Positions 27,721-33,292 of a stretch of 33,292 nt of DNA are shown piece after piece. The position numbers were made by a program, and so were the translations under genes. This stretch comes from a virus. The stretch lies in the IMG/VR virus record IMGVR_UViG_3300020469_000146, positions 1-33,292 of that record, one strand, 5' to 3'. Numbering within the stretch: the first letter of the stretch is position 1; every line of letters starts with the position of its first letter. A model generated the notes under the pieces. The model saw only the letters and a program-made list of their open reading frames with translations. It was not told the DNA's origin and made no database searches.

Positions 27721-29621
27721 GTTCTAATTATTTGACCGTTTGGATAACTTGATGAATAAAAATCTCTGGTGAATTGTACACCAGAAACTTCATCACCTGA
27801 TGATATTACATCTCTAACCATATTTATTGTACTATTTGAAACGTCTAATGAGACATATAAATCTTTTAAACCAACAACATCATTTGACCTTGGAAAAACT
27901 TGAACTTCAACTATATTATTTTCTTTAACAGTTGATTCAAAGTTAATTGTCGATAAATTTACTTCACCCTTCTCATAGTCTATAGAACCTGCAGATGATA
28001 CTACAACCCGAATCGTATCATCATCTAATATTTTAATTATTCTCAAAATACCAGTTCTCAAATCAGAATTTGGAACATCAGATAGATATAAAGTTCCAGA
28101 TTGTCCAAAAATACTAAAACCAGTTGATTTTATATTGTATCCGTTTGGATCAACGTAAAATCTATTTCCAAAACATAATTCATATTGTGCAAATCTACCT
28201 GTTGTTACCTGTAAATTTCTTCTTATTCTAATTTTAGTAATATTTGAAGTAATTGCTTGATCAGTGTCATCAATTATCTTTAATAATTTACTATATTTCA
28301 ATCTACCACCAAATTTGTTTAAATTAATCGATTTTGAATATGTATTTAATGAATTTATAATATTTGTCTTCAATGTGTCTGCTGTTGTAACAAGAGAGTC
28401 ATTATAATAGATGTTTGAATCAATTTCAATATACAATAATTTTAAATCTATAATTTTTTGGTTAATTCCTGATATTGAATACTGTTTTAATTTTGATAAA
28501 ATTTGATTTTTAGAAAAATCAGATACTAAATCACCATTTTTAGGTTTTATACTAATTGCAACTGTTCCAAACTCTGGAGGATCAAGTTCTTCACCACCAA
28601 TTACTGAAACTGACTCTGTATTTGGGTAAACTCTCTTAATTATCGCCTCATAATCCCTTGCAGTCACTGCTCTATTCTGTGATGAGTACATGAGAGGTGA
28701 ATAATACTTAACAGAATCAATAGATTCAATATTTCCACCATTTTGAGCTTTTGAAATAGTTGAAATTGTTGGAGTTTCTACTACATTTATAAATGTGGAT
28801 CCAGATTTGAGTAATCCAGAGAAAGAAAATCTCTGAATACCATTCCCATCTTCACCATCAGTTGTAATATACCTAACTGTGATCACATCACCATCTTTAT
28901 TTGGTCCTGTACCTAATTTTTTACCAAAAAATCCATCACCAAACTTTAATTCGTATTTTTCATCCTGAACTTCTTTAATTAAAAATATTTTTGACTCTGA
29001 ATTAACCTCTATTATATCATTTGCTAGAGTATACTGAGTTCCATCACCACTATCACCATTATTTTTAATAAAAACCACGATTTTAGAAGTATCAATGAAC
29101 GAATTATCTAAAATAAATTTTTGATCGAGTGATCCATTATAAGTAAATTTCTTTTCAAGATAGGTTCCCTGATAAACGTTGATATTTTCAAATTTTGCAA
29201 CATTGTTTACAACATTTGTACTCACTGGTTCTGTTATTGCAAAAGTATATGTCTCATTGTTCACATCCCCAGTGCATACTAGACCTGGCTGTAGTGTGAT
29301 TGAACTCACATCATTAGTGATACTAACATCGAAGGATATTTGTGCGTTTGCTGCCGTTCTAGACCTTGGTGTGTAACCTACATTTCCTGCTAACGATACA
29401 ACATTTTCCCTCAAAGTAGCAGAATCAAGAAAAGATTCATTCACAATCATGTTTGAGTTGAATGCTGTGATGTAAGTATTGTATGCGAGTGTGTCAATTA
29501 GCACAGAAAAGTTTGAACCGTCAAAATCAAAGTCCGTAAAATTGGAATTTGTGCGAAGATAGTCTTTAATTGATGTTTTTATCTGATCGAAATCAAGATT
29601 TGTAAAGTTAGAAAAAGGCAT
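27717..29621 (-). CDS. 6: Baseplate wedge protein gp6
   Basis: A 634-residue protein (T4 gp6 is 660), the ring-forming wedge component related to baseplate J proteins. The N-terminus (FTNLDFDQIKTSIKDYLR, 6-23) and the following DTLAYNTYITAFNSNMIVNE, then GNVGYTPRSRTAA, are diagnostic for gp6 of marine T4-like phages. Middle part motifs include YELKFGDGFFGKKLG and, near the middle, RAVTARDYEAIIKRVYP, which is a J-like family motif. The gene begins one base after the gp25 stop, with AAGGTAAT as ribosome site, and ends in an ATGA overlap with the gp7-like gene. All these agree with the gp25-gp6-gp7 wedge operon. Confidence 0.94.
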   Translation of the reverse strand: MPFSNFTNLDFDQIKTSIKDYLRTNSNFTDFDFDGSNFSVLIDTLAYNTYITAFNSNMIVNESFLDSATLRENVVSLAGNVGYTPRSRTAANAQISFDVSITNDVSSITLQPGLVCTGDVNNETYTFAITEPVSTNVVNNVAKFENINVYQGTYLEKKFTYNGSLDQKFILDNSFIDTSKIVVFIKNNGDSGDGTQYTLANDIIEVNSESKIFLIKEVQDEKYELKFGDGFFGKKLGTGPNKDGDVITVRYITTDGEDGNGIQRFSFSGLLKSGSTFINVVETPTISTISKAQNGGNIESIDSVKYYSPLMYSSQNRAVTARDYEAIIKRVYPNTESVSVIGGEELDPPEFGTVAISIKPKNGDLVSDFSKNQILSKLKQYSISGINQKIIDLKLLYIEIDSNIYYNDSLVTTADTLKTNIINSLNTYSKSINLNKFGGRLKYSKLLKIIDDTDQAITSNITKIRIRRNLQVTTGRFAQYELCFGNRFYVDPNGYNIKSTGFSIFGQSGTLYLSDVPNSDLRTGILRIIKILDDDTIRVVVSSAGSIDYEKGEVNLSTINFESTVKENNIVEVQVFPRSNDVVGLKDLYVSLDVSNSTINMVRDVISSGDEVSGVQFTRDFYSSSYPNGQIIRT

Positions 29622-29622
29622 A

Positions 29623-30024
29623 TTACCTTGTTGCCTCTAATATGAATGAATATTCTTGAGTTGGGAACTCTTGACCGACAATATCATAAATTACAGTGAC
29701 CTCAAACTGATTTGAATCAGGGAATGGATCAACTTCAACCTCTACATTATTAACTCTTAGTTCATAATTCTCAACCGAATTCTTAATTTGACCTTGAATT
29801 ATACCAGCAGTACCAGAATCTACAAAATCAAAAAGACTTTTATATACATCTGATCCAAAATCAGGGTTGAAAAATTTTTCAGTAGGTATAGTCTCTACGA
29901 TGTTACGTACAGATCGACTAATTGCTCTTTCATTTTTGAGAATTGGTAAATCTTTCGTGACTGGATGGGGGTCGAACGATAAACTTATGTCTTTAAATGC
30001 TCTCGATACCCGTTTAATTGCCAT
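29623..30024 (-). CDS. 25: Baseplate wedge protein gp25
   Basis: A 133-residue protein (T4 gp25 is 132) of the GPW/gp25 family, shared with TssE of type VI secretion. gp25 links the baseplate wedge core to the sheath and starts sheath polymerisation. Visible motifs are KNERAISRSVRNIVET (30-45), FFNPDFGSDVY (51-61) and the Asp/Glu-rich strand part VNNVEVEVDP (91-100). The family motif EPR, found in T4 as YEPRI, appears here as YELRV (E88, L89, R90), so the central proline is missing. It precedes gp6 by one base. A perfect TATAAATA element is located 18 bases upstream of the start. Confidence 0.94.
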   Translation of the reverse strand: MAIKRVSRAFKDISLSFDPHPVTKDLPILKNERAISRSVRNIVETIPTEKFFNPDFGSDVYKSLFDFVDSGTAGIIQGQIKNSVENYELRVNNVEVEVDPFPDSNQFEVTVIYDIVGQEFPTQEYSFILEATR

Positions 30025-30041
30025 GAACCAAGTTTTATATT

Positions 30042-30049
30042 TATTTATA
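30042..30049 (-). promoter_or_regulatory. T4-type late promoter upstream of gp25
   Basis: Perfect TATAAATA on the coding strand in the 42-base gap between the 43-residue gene and gp25 (start 30024). It is suited to drive the gp25-gp6-gp7 wedge genes late in infection. Confidence 0.75.
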
Positions 30050-30066
30050 CTTGTTTCTAGACATTT

Positions 30067-30198
30067 TTATTTACCTTCTTCTAAGTATTGAGGTTTTTTC
30101 TCCTCTTTTTCATCAAAATAGGCATCACCATCATATTCACTGATTAATTTTTTACCTTTTTTTGAAAATTCTTCCGATTTGTCTACTTTAATAATCAT
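30067..30198 (-). CDS. Small charged protein (43 residues), hypothetical
   Basis: A short frame of 43 codons plus stop: it starts MIIKVDKSEEFSKKG, has a central ISEYDGDAYFDEKEE part and ends in YLEEGK. It is highly charged, with no membrane segment or cysteine. I do not recognise it. It is supported as a real gene because it exactly fills the space between the 261-residue gene and the gp25 promoter, has CAGGT as a ribosome site about eight bases upstream of the ATG, and has a near-consensus late promoter in front. Being too short for a usual length filter, it is easily missed. Confidence 0.65.
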   Translation of the reverse strand: MIIKVDKSEEFSKKGKKLISEYDGDAYFDEKEEKKPQYLEEGK

Positions 30199-30217
30199 TT
30201 TTTTACCTGTAATAATT

Positions 30218-30225
30218 TATTTATC
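30218..30225 (-). promoter_or_regulatory. Possible late promoter (variant)
   Basis: GATAAATA, a 7 of 8 match to TATAAATA, overlaps the stop of the 261-residue gene and lies about 20 bases before the start of the 43-residue gene. AT-rich context means chance occurrence cannot be excluded. Confidence 0.45.
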
Positions 30226-31006
30226 CCAATTCTGGTGCATCATCATTATTTTTTAGAAAATTGTATCTGATTGGTTCTCCCATACGAAGATCATCCACAC
30301 TCATTTGACTTGTATTTTCTATATTTGCAGTATTTCCTGCTCCAATATTAGTATCAACTGACCTTTCTTTTGATGTTTTCCAAAAATAATTGTCCTCTGA
30401 ACCTAATCCGTCACGATCATGACCATTCTCCACCTGATAGTACACGGTTGATACTTTAAAGTCTGGAATCTTAGGTGTCTCAGGAGTGATACTGTTGTCA
30501 TAGATCCTCATTCGGTTATTCGGATAGAGGCAAAACTGACCATTATCCAATTCAAGGAGGTTATGAGACTTATGTTCAGCAGGTTGTTCACTGGTTGAGT
30601 AATCAATTGCGTCCACATCAGAGTGATAATTGTCGAGAGTACATATGTACGTGCCTGTCTGATTACCATAGTCTCTTGTATAGACTTCATAGTGCATACT
30701 TCCGATAAACTGCTTCTGAACGGCAATCACACCATAGTCCATACAGTTCCAAAACTGTAGATTATGAAGTGTCATATCAGGATCAGGTATCTCAGGAGAA
30801 GAGAGGAAAGCAGAAATCGGCAACTTATCAAACATGGCAGCATACTCAGGTAGATAAGTTTCAAAATAAAAGGCACGACCAGGTATACTCTTTGCCGATA
30901 CCCAGACTCCTTTTACAAATTCACCATGACCACTCTTATGATCAGTTAAGTATTCTTTTCGCACCCATACCTCATAGGAGGGTAGATTTGTAATTAATGT
31001 ACTCAT
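30221..31006 (-). CDS. Conserved T4-like marine phage protein of unknown function (upstream of gp25)
   Basis: A 261-residue soluble protein rich in aromatic residues. The opening (LPSYEVWVRKEYLTDH, 8-23) and the motifs KSIPGRAFYFETYLPEYAAM (39-58), LSSPEIPDPDM, LDNYHSD, LLELDNGQFCLYPNNR and PKIPDFKVSTVYY are, as I recall, strongly conserved in T4-like phages of marine cyanobacteria near gp25 and the wedge genes. No catalytic motif or membrane segment is evident and the function is unknown to me. Its place between fibre-like genes and the wedge genes suggests a virion or assembly role. The ATG overlaps the previous stop (ATGA). Codons and composition do not differ visibly from its neighbours. 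Confidence 0.85.
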   Translation of the reverse strand: MSTLITNLPSYEVWVRKEYLTDHKSGHGEFVKGVWVSAKSIPGRAFYFETYLPEYAAMFDKLPISAFLSSPEIPDPDMTLHNLQFWNCMDYGVIAVQKQFIGSMHYEVYTRDYGNQTGTYICTLDNYHSDVDAIDYSTSEQPAEHKSHNLLELDNGQFCLYPNNRMRIYDNSITPETPKIPDFKVSTVYYQVENGHDRDGLGSEDNYFWKTSKERSVDTNIGAGNTANIENTSQMSVDDLRMGEPIRYNFLKNNDDAPELG

Positions 31007-31311
31007 GGTTTTGGATTCGCATCTTTAACGGTTTTGATGTGGGTTGCCCACGTTCCAGTTGTATCTAACTTACCAGCAACCATATCGTCATACAACATTG
31101 CAAATTGTTCTCTCCAAGATTTGTAAATAACTGTGCCATTATGACTTCGATCTGTTTTATATTTTAATTTATCTAACTCAACTCTAGCAGCATCAACTAA
31201 AGTTTGATCTATAGTTATTTGATTTCCAGAACTATCTAAAACGCCAACTTCATCATCAACAATTTGTGCGTTTGAATATGCTTTTAAAATAGCATCGTGA
31301 TCTAAAGACAT
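31003..31311 (-). CDS. Small tail-associated protein (hypothetical, 102 residues)
   Basis: The start is placed at 31311, giving MSLDHDAILKAYSNAQIVDD and 102 residues, because this ATG overlaps the stop of the fibre-like gene by one base (TAATG), a junction used throughout this operon. An upstream in-frame ATG at 31347 would add 12 residues but lie inside that gene. The protein begins with a pattern (LDHDAILKAY) often seen in small phage tail/fibre accessory proteins next to fibre genes; the C-terminal half has a helical SWREQFAMLYDDMVAG segment. It is possibly a fibre chaperone or attachment protein; evidence for that is position only. Confidence 0.8.
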   Translation of the reverse strand: MSLDHDAILKAYSNAQIVDDEVGVLDSSGNQITIDQTLVDAARVELDKLKYKTDRSHNGTVIYKSWREQFAMLYDDMVAGKLDTTGTWATHIKTVKDANPKP

Positions 31312-31850
31312 TAAACCGCAATCTCCTGTACTAAAAGACTTGAACAAGCACGACCATCATCAGTCTCATCAGAGTCTTGTCTTGCTCCATTTATTCTTAC
31401 AGCAAAAGTTGCATCACTTTGGTCACAGTTATAAGCTCTTATTGTATAAGTATGAGTACCACTTCCGGGTGTATCTATAAAAGTTCCAGATGTATTCATC
31501 ATACTTTGATCTTGGTTTGCGTTTGCTCCGTAACCAGTATGAACCAAATATCTATTTGAAGCAGAATCAGGTTGACCTACATTTGTACTGCCTCTATATA
31601 TTCTAAAACCTCCCTTACCATTAGATGTACCTGTATCGTAGACGATTGAATAGTGTATAAAAACTTTATTAGAAGAAGATGCCATAGTAATAGCACAACT
31701 CATGTTTGGTATTGTGGCTGTTCCATTTCTTCCCGGATTTATTGAACTCATACCAGTTTTATGAGCAAAAACTGTTTGAATAACACCTCCAAAAGCACCT
31801 GCAGCAAGGCCACCTCTAGGAATTATACTATCGACTTTTAATTGACTCAT
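31311..31850 (-). CDS. Fibre or decoration protein with LKVDSI-type N-terminus
   Basis: A 179-residue protein starting MSQLKVDSIIPRGGL, a short N-terminal motif (LKVDxIxP) found at the head of many marine phage fibre-like proteins and probably an attachment peptide. It is followed by a beta-sandwich-like domain (about 25-175): PGRNGTATIPNMSCAITMAS, SNKVFIHYSIVYDTG, GGFRIYRGSTNVG, HTYTIRAYN and a C-terminal SSLLVQEIAV. Such domains act as knobs in fibres or head/tail surface proteins that may bind host sugars; receptor binding is inference. It has the best ribosome site in the window (GAGGAGG). The neighbouring glycosyltransferase and small genes suggest an adsorption-related accessory block. 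Confidence 0.82.
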   Translation of the reverse strand: MSQLKVDSIIPRGGLAAGAFGGVIQTVFAHKTGMSSINPGRNGTATIPNMSCAITMASSSNKVFIHYSIVYDTGTSNGKGGFRIYRGSTNVGQPDSASNRYLVHTGYGANANQDQSMMNTSGTFIDTPGSGTHTYTIRAYNCDQSDATFAVRINGARQDSDETDDGRACSSLLVQEIAV

Positions 31851-31855
31851 AATTA

Positions 31856-31862
31856 CCTCCTC
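31856..31862 (-). promoter_or_regulatory. Strong Shine-Dalgarno sequence of the fibre-like gene
   Basis: GAGGAGG sits five bases upstream of ATG 31850, fixing that start and implying high translation. Confidence 0.8.
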
Positions 31863-31864
31863 GT

Positions 31865-32038
31865 TTACTCTTCATATTTATTTTGAATTTCAGTTGTTAA
31901 ATCGAGAGGGTTTGGAAGTTTGTCATCATAGAACTGTTGAGCAAGATCTTCCATTAAATCAAAGTATTCCTCTTCTGTGAGATTCTTACCAAGAACCTCC
32001 TGACCATTACGAATCTTATATAACTCTTGTTTTTTCAT
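31865..32038 (-). CDS. Small acidic protein (57 residues), hypothetical
   Basis: A 57-codon frame starting MKKQELYKIRNGQEVLGKN, followed by LTEEEYFDLMEDLAQQFYDD and ending in a proline/leucine segment (KLPNPLDLTTEI). The ATG lies inside the 3' end of the glycosyltransferase gene (23-base overlap) with GTAGG just ahead as a ribosome site. The opening (KxYKIxNGxEVLGKxLTEEEYFDLMEDL) recalls a small protein that I have seen in T4-like marine phages; its role is unknown. Coding is supported by its reading frame running the full gap between two certain genes and by its protein-like, soluble, mostly helical composition. Confidence 0.72.
   Translation of the reverse strand: MKKQELYKIRNGQEVLGKNLTEEEYFDLMEDLAQQFYDDKLPNPLDLTTEIQNKYEE
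31875..31882 (-). promoter_or_regulatory. Possible late promoter (variant) of the fibre-like gene
   Basis: AATAAATA, a 7 of 8 match to TATAAATA, about 25 bases before the start at 31850 and inside the end of the 57-residue gene. Weak evidence on its own. Confidence 0.35.
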
Positions 32039-32792
32039 GACCTACACGAATTCGTGGATCACACCAGATCTCAAATCCTGCTTCCTTTGCATCGAGACAA
32101 AACGAGACATCTTCACCACACATGTCCTGTACCTCACCAGACTCAAAGACCTGCATCTTCGGTGCAAACCAAGGATAAGGTATTCCTTTGTTCTCAAATA
32201 CACCGTGACGAATCAATAACCATCCGAAACCTGTATAATCTACGGTGAACGGTTTCTTACGTTTTGATATACTGTCGATGGTTTCGTGATTCATTACACC
32301 ACCATTATTTCGAAAATCGTCTTCTTCTAACCAATGTGCCACCGAGGTAGTCTTACCATCTTCGGTACAATACCAACCTGCAACAATTTCTCTCTCCTTC
32401 TCACCTTCTGGATTGGCATCAAGAACTAATTGAAAAAACTTCTCTGAATTAAAAACAATGTCAGAGTCAATCCATAACTGATAATCATATTTTAACTTAC
32501 CATCCCATGGAATTTGATCTGGTCCTCGAAGTACGTTTGCACCAAGACACTTACAACGGGCAAAATTGACCATTGATGAATAATCTTGTGATATCTGTAT
32601 ACTTGCTCCTGACTGTACTAAGTCGAAACATAGTTGCACAAAAGTTTTGAGATACTGATAAGATACTCCTCTACCTGGTAGACAAAAGACAATTGCCTTT
32701 CCTTTTACCAATTCCTTTGCTCTCTGGTAGTCCCATTCGGGTTTTTTTTGCACAGCAGGAGTCGCTGCTTTTACTGTAAATCCTTTAGCCAT
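32016..32792 (-). CDS. GT-A family glycosyltransferase
   Basis: A 258-residue protein with the pattern of a GT-A fold sugar-nucleotide transferase: a first strand/loop AIVFCLPGRGVSY (33-45), a second helix/strand region with FARCKCLGANV, and the DxD metal-binding motif in YQLWIDSDIVF (104-114, D109 and D111). Further signs are VDYTGFGWLLIRHGVFE (184-200), the acceptor-side GED (226-228) and a histidine near the end (H252) as in many GT-A enzymes that bind the metal. No membrane segment is visible, so it is cytosolic. Phages of this type use such enzymes to modify DNA, virion proteins or host surface sugars; which applies is not visible. It has its own sigma-70 type promoter. Confidence 0.85.
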   Translation of the reverse strand: MAKGFTVKAATPAVQKKPEWDYQRAKELVKGKAIVFCLPGRGVSYQYLKTFVQLCFDLVQSGASIQISQDYSSMVNFARCKCLGANVLRGPDQIPWDGKLKYDYQLWIDSDIVFNSEKFFQLVLDANPEGEKEREIVAGWYCTEDGKTTSVAHWLEEDDFRNNGGVMNHETIDSISKRKKPFTVDYTGFGWLLIRHGVFENKGIPYPWFAPKMQVFESGEVQDMCGEDVSFCLDAKEAGFEIWCDPRIRVGHEKTRVI

Positions 32793-32812
32793 AATAGAAT
32801 GCGTTCATTTCA

Positions 32813-32841
32813 ATTATATACTATTATATAGTGGTTGTCAA
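32813..32841 (-). promoter_or_regulatory. Consensus sigma-70 type promoter of the glycosyltransferase
   Basis: TTGACA (32836-32841) and TATAAT (32813-32818) on the coding strand, separated by exactly 17 bases, a perfect match to the bacterial housekeeping consensus. The -35 box overlaps the stop of the upstream gene. The start at 32792 would leave a leader of about 14 bases without a clear ribosome site. It suggests reading by unmodified host RNA polymerase, unlike the late genes downstream. Confidence 0.8.
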
Positions 32842-33020
32842 TAAGAAGATTCATATATTGTAGAATCTTCTATACCCATATCATGTATCTCTGTATATGT
32901 AATTTCTTCCTTCCAATAAGACGTATATAACTTGTTCCATATCATATTAAACTCCTCTTCATTTAAATTCTTAAACAAACATTTATCATTCAAATAAATG
33001 TGGTAACTCTTCTTAGTCAT
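32838..33020 (-). CDS. Small protein (60 residues), hypothetical
   Basis: Start chosen at 33020 (MTKKSYHIYLNDKCLFKNLN) because its ATG overlaps the preceding stop in an ATGACTAA junction; a longer frame to 33083 would run over the upstream gene with an unlikely Met/Lys-rich start. The 60-residue product has a YHIYLNDKCLF strand pair, then NEEEFNMIWNKLYTSYW and an acidic, Tyr/Ser-rich end. Such short YHIYxxDKC proteins occur in T4-like marine phages to my recollection, without known function. It ends at the -35 box of the glycosyltransferase promoter. Confidence 0.7.
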   Translation of the reverse strand: MTKKSYHIYLNDKCLFKNLNEEEFNMIWNKLYTSYWKEEITYTEIHDMGIEDSTIYESSY

Positions 33021-33177
33021 CTTCTTCGGGTGAAATACAGAAACTTGGTTCTTCATCATACTTTCTTTCATAGTCATACCCATCTATAACAATCACTGGT
33101 GCAATCACTGAATGAAACTCTCGAAAGTATTCTTCTCGACTTTTTGCATACTTACGTGGTTCTTCCTTTTTAGTCAT
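33013..33177 (-). CDS. Small charged protein (54 residues), hypothetical
   Basis: Start chosen at 33177 (MTKKEEPRKYAKSREEYFRE), which overlaps the stop of the gene to the right in an ATGACTAA junction; an upstream ATG at 33204 would lie in that gene. It has a basic N-terminus with an EEYFREFHSV segment, a short hydrophobic strand IAPVIVIDGYDYE, and an acidic tail (EEDD). No family is recognised. The product is soluble-looking. It is one of three small genes linked by the same 8-base overlap, so it is probably co-translated with its neighbours. Confidence 0.65.
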   Translation of the reverse strand: MTKKEEPRKYAKSREEYFREFHSVIAPVIVIDGYDYERKYDEEPSFCISPEEDD

Positions 33178-33280
33178 CCTTTTTGAGAGTAAGGTAAATA
33201 CCATCTATATCTAAATTCCATTTTAACACAATATCTTCATACCAGTCAAGTTCATTCATAACCTCTTCGGGAATTGCCAT
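33170..33280 (-). CDS. Small acidic protein (36 residues or longer), possibly cut by window edge
   Basis: From ATG 33280 the frame gives 36 residues, MAIPEEVMNELDWYEDIVLK then WNLDIDGIYLTLKKDD. The frame stays open upstream to the window end (four more codons), so the true start may lie outside. The Trp-rich, acidic composition and the precise ATGACTAA overlap with the next gene argue that it is coding. No recognised family. Confidence 0.55.
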   Translation of the reverse strand: MAIPEEVMNELDWYEDIVLKWNLDIDGIYLTLKKDD

Positions 33281-33292
33281 ATAATATCTGTC

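Noticed and set aside
31311-31347. Longer N-terminus (12 residues) for the 102-residue protein
   Set aside because: The extension lies in the fibre-like gene; the TAATG junction used elsewhere favours the later start.
33178-33204. Longer start for the 54-residue protein
   Set aside because: It would cover the end of the upstream small gene, whereas the ATGACTAA junction gives a coupled start like its neighbour.

Overview
The window is a late structural gene block of a tailed, contractile (T4-like) marine bacteriophage. The DNA is AT-rich, all supported genes lie on the minus strand, and genes are packed so tightly that most neighbours overlap by 1 to 14 bases. Read in the direction of transcription (from 33292 down to 1) the order is colinear with the T4 morphogenesis core: gp25, gp6, a gp7-like giant, gp8, a DUF4815 giant, then gp13, gp14, gp15 and gp16. 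The protein style (giant baseplate proteins full of G/S/T/V-rich beta repeats, a DUF4815 protein in the gp9/gp10 position, a conserved 261-residue protein before gp25, TATAAATA late promoters) fits the T4-like myoviruses of marine picocyanobacteria and SAR11. The host cannot be settled from this window.

Layout from the right end: three tiny overlapping genes (33280-32838) of unknown function. Next come a consensus sigma-70 type promoter, a GT-A glycosyltransferase and a 57-residue gene overlapping it. Then a fibre/decoration-like protein with the LKVDSI-type N-terminus, a 102-residue protein, the conserved 261-residue protein and a 43-residue protein. A late promoter then precedes gp25, gp6 and a 4205-residue gp7-like protein. 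A second perfect late promoter precedes gp8 and a 2456-residue DUF4815 protein. A 68-residue coiled-coil protein, a 113-residue beta-domain protein and a 220-residue fibre-like protein occupy the place where T4 has gp9-gp12 and fibritin. The neck and packaging genes gp13, gp14, gp15 and gp16 follow. The left end is an incomplete gene (1322-1, at least 440 residues) that was not listed among the supplied reading frames because it runs out of the window. It overlaps the end of gp16 and sits where T4 has the large terminase gp17.

The products would form the baseplate wedges (gp25, gp6, gp7-like, gp8, DUF4815), peripheral fibres (179- and 220-residue proteins), the neck and tail completion (gp13, gp14, gp15) and the start of DNA packaging (gp16). 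The two giants take up about 20 of 33 kb. Several beta modules (a GxGY module, an RGxxG...H module and an HGFxTGD...Y module) recur across gp7, gp8, the DUF4815 protein and even the neck protein gp14, which points to module exchange among virion genes. The most unusual region is the left end: a modular protein with a Cys-rich N-terminus, an Asn-Gly linker, a DUF5872-like basic domain and a glycine-zipper C-terminal part. No stretch over 300 bases lacks a gene, and I saw no tRNA, IS element, CRISPR array or convincing hairpin terminator.
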